Source: an uncultured Clostridia bacterium (GTDB lineage Bacteria; Bacillota; Clostridia; UMGS1883). From it: DNA of 20,083 nt. Below are positions 1-7,591 of this stretch, piece by piece. The notes beneath the pieces are model-generated. The model ran no database searches and was not told the origin of the DNA. It was given only the letters and a program-made list of their open reading frames with translations. How positions within the stretch are numbered: the first letter of the stretch is position 1; every line of letters begins with the position of its first letter. The position numbers and the translations under genes are program-made. The stretch lies in contig CANQKL010000011.1 of the NCBI GenBank assembly GCA_947624455.1, positions 1 through 20,083 on the forward strand, read 5' to 3'.

Positions 1-1
1 G

Positions 2-3000
2 GTCGGAGATTTGGACGGGGACGGCGCGTATGAAATAGTACTCAAATGGGACCCCAGCGACTCAAAGGACGCTTCCCAGAACGGCAATACCGGCAACGTT
101 TATATTGACGCTTATGAACTCAGCGGTGAGCGGCTGTGGCGCATTGATCTTGGCAAAAACATCCGTGCCGGAGCCCATGACACCCAGTTCATCGTTTACG
201 ATCTGGACGGGGACGGCAAAGCCGAGGTGGCCTTTCGGACGGCGGACGGTACTGTTGACGGTCAGGGCGCGGTGATAGGCGATCCCAATGCCGTATGGAC
301 AAATAACTGGTCCGGCAAAAACCTCGAAGGGCCGCTTTGGGTGACGGTTTTTGAGGGCGCTACCGGTAAAGCCCTTGCAAGCGCGCCTTACGATCCCCAG
401 AGCAACGACCCCAGCGTGGATATTTTCGGCGACAATTACGGCAACCGCTCCGAACGCTATAATGCCTGCGTGGCCTATTTGGACGGAGAAAACCCCTACA
501 TGGTGTTCCAGCGGGGCTATTACGGCGGACGGGCTGGCAGCGGCCCCGGCAGGACGGTTATCGCCGCTTTCAGCTATAAGAACGGAGCCATAGAAAAATA
601 CTGGCGCTTTGACACTATGGACGCCGGAAACGAACAGTATATTGGCCAGGGCAATCATAACATTTCTGTCGGCGATGTGGACGGGGACGGCAAGGACGAG
701 ATCCTGACCGGCGCGATGGCTCTGGACAATGACGGCAGCGTGCTGTGGTGTTCTTATATGGGTCACGGCGACGCTATGCACCTTGGCGACTATGACCCCT
801 ACAGACCGGGACTGGAATTTTTCGCGGTTCATGAGGGGGCCACGGAAAAGCAAAAATACGGCTTTACCGTTTTTGACGCCGCCACGGGCGAAATACTCCA
901 GGCTCGGGAAGCAGGCAAGGACACGGGCCGTGGAGTTATGGCGAATATCGGCCCCTTTGGCGGCACCTATGTGGCCTGGGCCGGCAGCGGCGCGGGCAAG
1001 GTCAATTCCCTTGGCGATGACCTGAACTACGAGTTCAATTCCATGAATTTCCGCATTTTCTGGGACGGCGACCTTTATGAGGAGCTGCTGGACGGCGTTA
1101 CCGTCTTTAAGGTCAACGACTCCGGCAAACAGGAACTGCTTTTCACAGCGGCCGGATGTTCGGCCAATAACGGCTCCAAGTCTACGCCCTGCCTTCAGGC
1201 GGACATTCTGGGCGACTGGCGGGAGGAGATTTTGCTGCGCAGCTCCGACGGACTCAGTCTCAGGCTCTATACTACTACCATACCCACCGAGTTTTCACTT
1301 ATGCCGCTGATGAGCGACCACCTCTACCGCATGGGAGTGGTGTGGCAAAATTCCAGCTACAATCAGCCGCCTCATTTGGGCTATTATCCCGCCGGTATAG
1401 TCGAGCTGACCCTTGGCTCCGACAGCGCAAAAGTTAACGGCCTTGAACGGCGGCTTGACGCCGCGCCTTATGCCGACAGCGGACGTACCCTTGTGCCTCT
1501 GCGCTTTATCGGCGAGGCTCTTGGCGCGAAGGTAGGGTATGACAGTGGCGTAATAACTGTTACCGCCGGAACGAATAGCGTTGTTATGAATATAGGCAGC
1601 GCGGCCTACACTGTGAACGGCGAAGCCCATACCATGGAAACTGCGCCCGTAGTCGTTAACGAAAGGACTCTCGTACCCGTTCGGGCCATATCCGAAGCTC
1701 TTGGCATGGATGTGGGCTGGGACGGGGAGAGCCAAAAGGTGACCATAAGAAGGAGAGACTTGCCCGTGACAGTTACGCCTATGAATATCGAAACCACGGC
1801 CGCTTCGGCGGCCGTGGAGCTTAATCAGCCCCGAAAAATATTCATCGCCGGGGACTCCACCGCCCAGTCCTACCGTGACAGCGCCGCTCCCCAGGCGGGC
1901 TGGGGCCAAATGCTGGGCCTTTTCTTTGACGGCAGCGTAACCGTGTACAACCGCGCCATTGCCGGACGGAGCCTCAAAAGCTTTTATGACAACGGCCGCT
2001 GGGACGCCATACTGAAAGACGCCCAGCCCGGAGACTATGTGATCATCCAATTCGGACACAACGATGGGGCCTGGAATAAGCCTGAACGGTATATCAGCCT
2101 TGAGGATTATCCCGCCATGCTGGATGAAAAGTATATCGGCCCGGCTCTGGACAAGGGCCTCAAGCCCATAATTGCCTCCCACACCCAGAGCCACTGGTTC
2201 GATGATAAAACCGGGAAAATCGGCGAACCTGACCCCAACGCGGTCAGCTATGATACCCTGCTTCAAGAGGCTGCGGAGCGGTGGAACCTGCCTTTCATTG
2301 ACGTAAACAAGCTGAGCAGGGAACTGGAAAACTCTATGGGCATGAAGGCAAGCGAGGCCCTTCACCTCTACGCCCAGCCCGGCCAGTATCCCAGCTATCC
2401 CGACGGAGTCGCGGACAACACCCACTATTCCTGGTACGGAGCCTTTGAGATAGCTCAAATAGTCGCCGAGGGACTTGAGCAGATAGAGGATCTCCGCCTG
2501 CGCCGGGCCGACGGTTACGCCCTGACCGCGTCCTTTGAGGGCGAGTACAGCTTTGATGTGCGCCAATATGGGTTTACCGATGAATTCAGCGTTGCGGTGA
2601 AGTATGACGCCCCTGTGACCGTGACTGTCAACGGGGCCGCGGCGCTGACGCCTAACGCTGTTGAAACCGAATTTGTCACCCGCGCCGCTGCGGCGGACGG
2701 CAGAATAAACGTGACCGCCTCCGGCCCGGTAACGGTGGAGGTGAGTCCCGTCTGGATTTTTGCTCCGGAGGGCGGTATCAACGCCGCCAGCGACTATCCC
2801 CTTGACATTCCCGACGGAACCTATGACTTCTACTTTACCAAGTCCGATAATGAGCGGGGGAATATCTACATAAACTCCCTAAATGTAGGCCCTAACGTGG
2901 AGATGTACGGCACCGTCGGCGTACTCCAGGGAACTGTTCATGTTTACCGTGGCTTTGAGCTTCAAGGCGGGGCGGCGGTCAGAGTTGATCAGCGCACCAC

Positions 3001-3916
3001 CCGGCTGGCAAAGGTGGAGGCGGTAAAAACCCCCGCTATCTTCAGCCGCAAGACCCGAATCTATGTGGGCGGAGACTCCACCCTCTGCAACTATTACCCT
3101 GTGGTACCCGATGTGGTCGAGGCCGATATTCCCGCCGGTGAAAGGCGAACCGGCTGGGCGCAGCTTCTCGGCAGATTTGTCAGTCCCAGCTATGAGGTGG
3201 TAGATCTGGCCTCCAGCGGCGACTGGGCGCGAAACTGGAAGGACAATATTTTCCCGACAGTGGCCGCTCAGGGCAAGCCCGGGGACATTCTTATAATCCA
3301 GTTCGGCATCAATGACCGCAACCGTGACGACAAGACCAAGGAAACTATGACCGACGCCCTCAAGTATATGCTCACAGAGTCCATGCAGAAAGGTATAACT
3401 CCAATTCTGGTAAAGCCTCAGCCCTCTGTTGGCTACAGCTGGGGCAGCGCCGGAGAAAACGAGCGGCCCAACGGCAATAACGGCGGCTTTTTTGACGCCG
3501 TGGCGCAAGTGGCTGACGAGACGGGCTGCCTGTACGTGGATCTTTACGACCTCGTGGGCGAACATTTTGCCCAGGTTGGCCGGGATTATGTGGCCCGCAA
3601 CTATCAGCTGTGGGACAGCGGCAAGAACGAGATGGCCGACAAGCTCCACATATCCTTTGCCGGCGCAAAAAAAATCTGTTCGATATTTGCCGAGGAGGCT
3701 GACCGCAGGGGCCTTATCGCCGCCGATGGCTACTATGAAGTGACACAGATAACCAACGGTGTGTACCTCTTTGTCAACGGGGACAGATCGTACGTGTTCA
3801 ACGGTTCTGGCGAGAGCAGGAGCGTTACTCTCGTCTATGCTTCCGGAGCGGAGACAATTTCGGTCGCGCCCCACAGCGGCCTCCATGTCAACACGCCTCA
3901 GGGGATGAGCGCATGA
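2..3916 (+). CDS. Secreted multidomain rhamnogalacturonan lyase (PL11) with stalk domain and two SGNH/CE12 acetylesterase domains, 5' partial
   Basis: The gene enters from the left edge in frame from base 2; residue numbers count from that codon. Residues 1-465 are a family PL11 rhamnogalacturonan endolyase, which cleaves the rhamnogalacturonan I backbone by beta-elimination. Evidence is the propeller-type calcium loops (DLDGDG, DLDGDGK, DVDGDGK) and the family's closing block around YRMGVVWQ and YNQPPHLGYY. Compared with YesW-type enzymes, the signal peptide and roughly 150 N-terminal residues lie outside the window. Residues 469-583 are a copper-amine-oxidase-N-like stalk domain (two RTLVP motifs). 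The first SGNH esterase shows GDST (S619), GHND (685-688) and DNTH (D805, H808). A beta-rich linker follows, then a second SGNH domain with GDST (S1026), GIND (1102-1105) and DKLH (D1213, H1216). Both resemble CE12 rhamnogalacturonan acetylesterases. Lyase and deacetylases on one chain fit attack on acetylated pectin outside the cell. The stop overlaps the next start (ATGA). Confidence 0.9.
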   Translation, partial: VGDLDGDGAYEIVLKWDPSDSKDASQNGNTGNVYIDAYELSGERLWRIDLGKNIRAGAHDTQFIVYDLDGDGKAEVAFRTADGTVDGQGAVIGDPNAVWTNNWSGKNLEGPLWVTVFEGATGKALASAPYDPQSNDPSVDIFGDNYGNRSERYNACVAYLDGENPYMVFQRGYYGGRAGSGPGRTVIAAFSYKNGAIEKYWRFDTMDAGNEQYIGQGNHNISVGDVDGDGKDEILTGAMALDNDGSVLWCSYMGHGDAMHLGDYDPYRPGLEFFAVHEGATEKQKYGFTVFDAATGEILQAREAGKDTGRGVMANIGPFGGTYVAWAGSGAGKVNSLGDDLNYEFNSMNFRIFWDGDLYEELLDGVTVFKVNDSGKQELLFTAAGCSANNGSKSTPCLQADILGDWREEILLRSSDGLSLRLYTTTIPTEFSLMPLMSDHLYRMGVVWQNSSYNQPPHLGYYPAGIVELTLGSDSAKVNGLERRLDAAPYADSGRTLVPLRFIGEALGAKVGYDSGVITVTAGTNSVVMNIGSAAYTVNGEAHTMETAPVVVNERTLVPVRAISEALGMDVGWDGESQKVTIRRRDLPVTVTPMNIETTAASAAVELNQPRKIFIAGDSTAQSYRDSAAPQAGWGQMLGLFFDGSVTVYNRAIAGRSLKSFYDNGRWDAILKDAQPGDYVIIQFGHNDGAWNKPERYISLEDYPAMLDEKYIGPALDKGLKPIIASHTQSHWFDDKTGKIGEPDPNAVSYDTLLQEAAERWNLPFIDVNKLSRELENSMGMKASEALHLYAQPGQYPSYPDGVADNTHYSWYGAFEIAQIVAEGLEQIEDLRLRRADGYALTASFEGEYSFDVRQYGFTDEFSVAVKYDAPVTVTVNGAAALTPNAVETEFVTRAAAADGRINVTASGPVTVEVSPVWIFAPEGGINAASDYPLDIPDGTYDFYFTKSDNERGNIYINSLNVGPNVEMYGTVGVLQGTVHVYRGFELQGGAAVRVDQRTTRLAKVEAVKTPAIFSRKTRIYVGGDSTLCNYYPVVPDVVEADIPAGERRTGWAQLLGRFVSPSYEVVDLASSGDWARNWKDNIFPTVAAQGKPGDILIIQFGINDRNRDDKTKETMTDALKYMLTESMQKGITPILVKPQPSVGYSWGSAGENERPNGNNGGFFDAVAQVADETGCLYVDLYDLVGEHFAQVGRDYVARNYQLWDSGKNEMADKLHISFAGAKKICSIFAEEADRRGLIAADGYYEVTQITNGVYLFVNGDRSYVFNGSGESRSVTLVYASGAETISVAPHSGLHVNTPQGMSA

Positions 3917-4767
3917 AAACCTTTAAAATAGACCTGACAGTTCGCGCCAGGCAGGATACTACAGTGTGTGCGTACGCCGATCACCGCAGGTTCCTGATAA
4001 ACGGCCTTGAGCTTAAGGCGGGGGAGACATACGGCGGCGTCTTTGCCGCCGCCGTGGGTGAGGCGGATTTCCAGAAGCAGCCCTGTTATCGGGACGAAGG
4101 CGTAAACGTCCGGGCGGATGGGGACTGCGAGTTAGAAGCCCGCGTCCGCGAGGCGCGGCTGCCCGTCATATATTGTTTGGGCGACTCCACGGTTTGCGAC
4201 CAGAGCTATGATGGCGGCGGCCCCTTGAGCCGGTGCTGCGGCTGGGGTCAGACCCTGCCAATGTACCTAAAGGATCGGTTCGCCGTCAGCAACCACGCCG
4301 AGCAGGGTTCCCACACCGGCGACTGCTTAAGCTGTCACCTCCCGCCGGTACTGCGCCAAATCCGCCCCGGCGATATCGTCCTCGCACAGTTCGGCCACAA
4401 CGACCAAAAGCAGTCCTGGCTCCGGCCCTTTGAGGGGTACAGCGGCAATCTGCGGAAAATTGCGGAGTTGGTGGGCGAAAGAGGGGCGGAATGTGTATTC
4501 TGCACTCCCATAAACCGACTCATATATGTGGACGGGCGGCTTAACAACTATCTCGACGAATACGCCGCCGCCGTCCGTGAGCTGGCGGCTGAGCTGGGCC
4601 TTCGTCTCGTCGATCTCCACTCCTTCACCACGGAGCTTTTCCTCGAAATGGGGGATTCCGCCCAGGAGCTGTTCTATCACCCGCCCGGCGGCCCGCTGGA
4701 CCGGACTCATCCCAATGATCTTGGGGGAATGGTGATAGGAAAATACGTGGCGGAAAAATTATTTTAA
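3913..4767 (+). CDS. SGNH-hydrolase, rhamnogalacturonan acetylesterase-like (CE12 type)
   Basis: A 284-residue SGNH esterase likely to remove acetyl groups from rhamnogalacturonan or its oligosaccharides. Residues 1-80 form a beta-rich N-terminal domain. The hydrolase fold then shows block I GDST (S92 nucleophile), a block II glycine near EQGSHTGD, block III FGHND (160-164), and the D263-R-T-H266 catalytic pair. It is the third SGNH domain in the locus. No signal peptide is visible: the N terminus is a polar beta-strand. It may therefore act in the cytoplasm on imported acetylated oligomers, unlike the two domains of the upstream secreted protein. ATG overlaps the previous TGA as ATGA, so translation is probably coupled. 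CE12 is favoured over other SGNH esterases from sequence pattern and neighbours, but the exact substrate is inferred. Confidence 0.88.
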   Translation: MKTFKIDLTVRARQDTTVCAYADHRRFLINGLELKAGETYGGVFAAAVGEADFQKQPCYRDEGVNVRADGDCELEARVREARLPVIYCLGDSTVCDQSYDGGGPLSRCCGWGQTLPMYLKDRFAVSNHAEQGSHTGDCLSCHLPPVLRQIRPGDIVLAQFGHNDQKQSWLRPFEGYSGNLRKIAELVGERGAECVFCTPINRLIYVDGRLNNYLDEYAAAVRELAAELGLRLVDLHSFTTELFLEMGDSAQELFYHPPGGPLDRTHPNDLGGMVIGKYVAEKLF

Positions 4768-4833
4768 TTATTTGTGACCTTTTCTGGTTTTTAAGTGTCT
4801 CTATATAAAAAGACAGTAACGGAGGAAGGTAAA

Positions 4834-6498
4834 ATGAAAAAAACTATCTGTGCTATTTTGTGCCTTTGTCTGCTGACGGGGACGGTCTGTCTGGCGGATG
4901 ACGTTGTATACCGCCCTGAGCTTGGGGTCGGGGAGAGCTTTGAGTTTGTTGAATTCGATGGGCTGGGACGCTGCCGCTCTGTAAGGAGCTTTTGCGAGGC
5001 ATACGGCAGAGCCGTGGACTGGGACGGGTACACAAATACCGTGTATATAGGCGCAAAATCGGATTTCACACCCACGGATGAGATAAAGCTGGCCCTGGAC
5101 GGCGAAATAATAGACGCTCCCGTGGCGGCCCTGGACGGCAGAACTTATATGCGTTGTGCGGATCTTGGCAATATAGTTGACCGCTGGACGGCTGAGAGCG
5201 GAAACTGCATACTCGAGGGCGTACCGGCGGATACGGTATATGTGGGAACAAATTACATTGTTGACGACGATTTCCTGTATTTTGACGGTGAGACCGGCGA
5301 ATATGCCGAACCAGACCCCGCCCGCCGCGAAGCGGCGGAAAAGGCTCTCGCCGCTGTGAAGGAAAGGCTGGGCGTAGACCTGAAATTTAGGGGGTATGGC
5401 GACGATATCCAGCTTTTGCTGTCACAGAAAATGCTGACCGGTCAGTACTACTGCGACCTGGCGGTGCTGTGGGGCGGTATTCAGGGCAATATCTTAGGCG
5501 AGAATGTCCTTCAGCCCCTCGACCCGTATCTGGATATATTTGAGGGGGACAGCGGCTGGCTCCTTCAGGGGGAGACTTTCGGCGAACACTATTTTCTTGA
5601 ACGCGATCTGAACTTTGTAACCGGCTGGCAGCTGTGCTACAACGCCGGACTCCTTGACCGTGTACCCGCCCTTAAGGAAGCCGACGGCACCACCCTCTAT
5701 CCCGGCGAACTCTATGAGCGGGGAGAGTGGACATGGAGCCGGTTTGAGGAATATCTCCGCGCCGTAGCCGAAAGCGGCCTGCGGCCGTACGAGACCAACT
5801 ACGGTTATGCTGCCCTTGAGGCTCTGGCCTCCGGCGGCGGGACGGTCTTTGACGGCGAGTGGTTCCTTGCCGATTCTCCCCAGGCCGCCGAAGCCATGGC
5901 CTATCTCAGGGGGCTGGCCGAAGAGGGCCTGCTGACCTGCAAAACCGTAAACAGAGAAAACGGTTCCGTCGATGGCGGATGGCTTAACGCCGTGGTTGAT
6001 TTCATTTGGAGCCGAGGCAGCGCCTTCACCAATGGGGCCCCCTGGCGGTTGGACAATGTTGGGGCGGCCGGCATAACCATGGGCATAGTGCCCTTCCCCA
6101 AGCCTGACGGCTATGAGGGCTCGGGCATACTGCGGCCAGCTCAGGACAGCGTGGGCCTTGTGAAAGGTCTGGGCCCCAGGAGGAGCCGTCTGGCGCTGGA
6201 GGCTTACGCCATGTACAAAAACGAGTTTTACAAGGCTCTGGGCGGAGTAAATTCCGTCGAGGAATATATCGACTCCCGGGCGGCCGCCGAGGCCGACAGG
6301 CTGGGCTTTGACACAGTTCACCCGGAGGTGGGCAAGGCGAATATCGCCGTATTGAAGGAAATGGTTCGGACGCCCGTCAACGATTGGTCCGAAGCCATGG
6401 GCAGCTTCTGGGACTGGAGCGCTGCGGCGGGCAGGTACATTTTCGGCTTTGACGGCTGCGGGGACTATATCGAGACTCTGAAACGCAGCGGTCTGTAA
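4834..6498 (+). CDS. Secreted extracellular solute-binding-like protein with N-terminal stalk-like domain
   Basis: A 554-residue secreted protein. I chose ATG 4834 because GGAGGAAGG stands just before it and the product then begins with a classic signal peptide (MKKT, hydrophobic core, likely cleavage after A21). A start at 4795 would put 13 polar residues ahead. Residues about 30-125 resemble a copper-amine-oxidase-N/stalk unit (conserved VDWDGYTNTVYIG and DGRTYMRCADL), as in the upstream lyase. Residues about 160-554 look like a family 1 extracellular solute-binding protein of the sugar ABC type (GVDLKFRGYGDD, ENVLQPLDPYLD, the WTWSRFEEYL segment, a C-terminal FWDWSAAAGRYIFG region). No good lipobox cysteine is visible, unusual for a Gram-positive binding protein. 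No permease or ATPase genes are adjacent. It may deliver oligosaccharides to a transporter elsewhere or act as a surface glycan binder. It lies 66 bases after the esterase gene, probably in the same operon. Confidence 0.8.
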   Translation: MKKTICAILCLCLLTGTVCLADDVVYRPELGVGESFEFVEFDGLGRCRSVRSFCEAYGRAVDWDGYTNTVYIGAKSDFTPTDEIKLALDGEIIDAPVAALDGRTYMRCADLGNIVDRWTAESGNCILEGVPADTVYVGTNYIVDDDFLYFDGETGEYAEPDPARREAAEKALAAVKERLGVDLKFRGYGDDIQLLLSQKMLTGQYYCDLAVLWGGIQGNILGENVLQPLDPYLDIFEGDSGWLLQGETFGEHYFLERDLNFVTGWQLCYNAGLLDRVPALKEADGTTLYPGELYERGEWTWSRFEEYLRAVAESGLRPYETNYGYAALEALASGGGTVFDGEWFLADSPQAAEAMAYLRGLAEEGLLTCKTVNRENGSVDGGWLNAVVDFIWSRGSAFTNGAPWRLDNVGAAGITMGIVPFPKPDGYEGSGILRPAQDSVGLVKGLGPRRSRLALEAYAMYKNEFYKALGGVNSVEEYIDSRAAAEADRLGFDTVHPEVGKANIAVLKEMVRTPVNDWSEAMGSFWDWSAAAGRYIFGFDGCGDYIETLKRSGL

Positions 6499-6510
6499 TA
6501 TTTTAAGTAC

Positions 6511-6536
6511 AATAAAAACCCTGGTGTTCCAGGGTT
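6511..6536 (-). terminator. Intrinsic terminator for minus-strand transcripts (left twin hairpin)
   Basis: A perfect 8-bp stem (AACCCTGG 6517-6524, loop TGTT, CCAGGGTT 6529-6536). Read on the minus strand it is followed by TTTATT, as in a rho-independent terminator. On the plus strand it is followed by CTGAG, so it should not stop plus transcripts efficiently. It would end transcripts from the convergent isomerase gene only after they have read through the whole repeat element. Confidence 0.6.
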
Positions 6537-6539
6537 CTG

Positions 6540-6561
6540 AGCGCTGACAAAGGTCAGCGCT
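6540..6561. other. Perfect 9-bp hairpin at left edge of repeat copy 1
   Basis: AGCGCTGAC (6540-6548), loop AAAG, GTCAGCGCT (6553-6561). It has no T-tract on either side. It is not found at the left end of copy 2, apart from the shared GCGCT. Role unknown. Confidence 0.6.
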
Positions 6562-6870
6562 CTCGCTGGGGCAACCCGAACGGTTTCCCCAGCGGCTGCC
6601 CCTTCCGGAAACGTGCCGTTTCATCCAAAGACTTATGTTATTCTGCGAAGTTACATAAGATAGTAGATTGACATTTAGAGCTTTGGGTCCAGCGTCACGC
6701 TGGCGGGCGCTTTCGCTTACGAAATATCATTTTTATTGTGATAAAAATGATATTTCTACCCCGATTATAGTATAAAATCTCGGGTACACGCCCCGAGATT
6801 TTATGTTTTTTATCGAAAGGGAGTTCCCTTTCGAGCTTTCCCCATCGTGCGTGGGGTTTGTCAGTAGTCT
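6557..6870 (+). repeat. Multi-hairpin dispersed element, copy 1 (with internal insert)
   Basis: In order: hairpin A (CGCTGGGG 6564-6571 with CCCCAGCG 6587-6594, inner AACC/GGTT); a roughly 96-base segment absent from copy 2; hairpin B, 15 bp (6721-6735 with 6742-6756); hairpin C, 13 bp (6772-6784 with 6792-6804), followed by GTTTTTT; hairpin D (TCGAAAGGG 6813-6821 with CCCTTTCGA 6826-6834); and a tail ending TCAGTAGTCT at 6870. The last 114 bases differ from copy 2 at 8 positions. An open frame crosses the reverse strand, but copy 3 is frameshifted within it, so it is not a gene. Together with flanking hairpins it fills the 420-base gap between the two convergent genes. Confidence 0.85.
6608..6703. 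repeat. 96-base insert within repeat copy 1, with a recombinase-site-like dyad
   Basis: Aligning copy 1 to copy 2 shows this block is extra in copy 1. It holds three dyads: GAAACG-tgc-CGTTTC (6608-6622); CTTATGT (6632-6638) against ACATAAG (6653-6659), with further interrupted symmetry (A and T at matching places further in); and CCAGCGT-c-ACGCTGG (6689-6703). The middle dyad, with imperfect arms around a short centre, is arranged like a tyrosine-recombinase core site. No recombinase gene is in the window, so that reading is a guess. Confidence 0.4.
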
Positions 6871-6871
6871 G

Positions 6872-6893
6872 AACCCTGGTGTTCAGGGTTTTT
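6872..6893 (+). terminator. Intrinsic terminator for plus-strand transcripts (right twin hairpin)
   Basis: Stem AACCCTG (6872-6878) with CAGGGTT (6884-6890), followed by TTT and ATTA on the plus strand. It nearly repeats the hairpin at 6517-6536 (one base shorter). It would terminate the pectin-locus transcript downstream of repeat copy 1. Confidence 0.6.
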
Positions 6894-6918
6894 ATTACCA
6901 ATAAGGCTCTTACAGTTT

Positions 6919-7557
6919 TTACGCAAGAATTTTTTTCACGGCCTCGGCCATCTTGTCGCACTTGCAGTTGGCGAAGAACAGTTCGCTGAACTTTTCGCCG
7001 GAAACGGCGCCCTTTACCAGCTCGGGATCAAGCTCGCCGAGAATAGTTACCATGTCGCGGTAGGTGACCTTCTTTACCTCGTCGAGGATCTTCTTGTTCC
7101 TCTGTTCGGGAACGGCTCTCTCCTTGGGATAACCGCCTCCCCACTCCTCGACAAAGAGCTTCTCAAACACATATCTGAGGTTGAGCTCGGCGCCCCAGCC
7201 CCAGCCCTTGGCAAACGGAAGGGCAATGGCGTTGCCGTTGTTGACCTGAGTGAACTGATAGGCGTCGGTGGGATCGACAACGTGACCGCAGAGTACGCCC
7301 GGGAAGGAATTGCAGGCCAGCATGGCCCCTTCGCCGGTGCCGCAGCCCGTTATAACGAGATCGGCCGCGCCGCTGTTGAGCAGGATACCCGTGAGGATCC
7401 CGACCTGAACATAAGTAAGCTGAGCGGCGTCATCGGCGGTGTACATACCGTAGTTGAACACCTCATGCCCCAGAGGCTCGGCCACGCTGCGAAGAGTGGC
7501 TTCGATAATGCTGTTCTTGGCAGCCTGACTGTTTTCGTTGATAAGCGCGATTTTCAT
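6919..7557 (-). CDS. RpiB/LacA/LacB-family sugar isomerase, DhuI-like
   Basis: A 212-residue member of the RpiB/LacAB aldose-ketose isomerase family. The signature GCGTGEG (71-77) contains the family's active-site cysteine (C72), followed by LACNSFPG. At 212 residues it is longer than ordinary RpiB (about 150). It has the extra tryptophan- and glycine-rich part (FAKGWGWGAELN, EEWGGGYPKE) seen in the group that includes streptococcal DhuI, which isomerises 4-deoxy-L-threo-5-hexosulose uronate released by polysaccharide lyases. With a PL11 pectin lyase next door, that role is plausible, but the specificity is inferred; ribose-5-phosphate or another sugar remains possible. Start ATG 7555-7557 has AAAAGGAGAG upstream. 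It is convergent with the pectin operon, has its own promoter, and is probably transcribed alone. Confidence 0.85.
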   Translation of the reverse strand: MKIALINENSQAAKNSIIEATLRSVAEPLGHEVFNYGMYTADDAAQLTYVQVGILTGILLNSGAADLVITGCGTGEGAMLACNSFPGVLCGHVVDPTDAYQFTQVNNGNAIALPFAKGWGWGAELNLRYVFEKLFVEEWGGGYPKERAVPEQRNKKILDEVKKVTYRDMVTILGELDPELVKGAVSGEKFSELFFANCKCDKMAEAVKKILA

Positions 7558-7591
7558 TGTGCGTCTCTCCTTTTGAAATTCTTATATTAAA

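Noticed and set aside
62..853. Long open frame on the minus strand inside the lyase gene, and similar ones at 1295-2566 and 2879-3886
   Set aside because: They are antisense to a clear multidomain protein in GC-rich coding DNA, lack recognisable domains and lack ribosome binding sites.
4795..4833. Upstream start for the solute-binding-like protein
   Set aside because: It would place a polar segment before the signal peptide and would lie ahead of the strong GGAGGAAGG site that serves ATG 4834.
4852..4902. Lipobox in the signal peptide of the solute-binding-like protein
   Set aside because: The residues before the candidate cysteine (GTVC) do not fit L-[AS]-[GA]-C, and a normal signal peptidase site at A21 is better.
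6695..6961. Possible small minus-strand protein across repeat copy 1, and its twin at 16910-17179
   Set aside because: The frame follows the repeat DNA and is broken by a one-base deletion in copy 3; no ribosome binding site.
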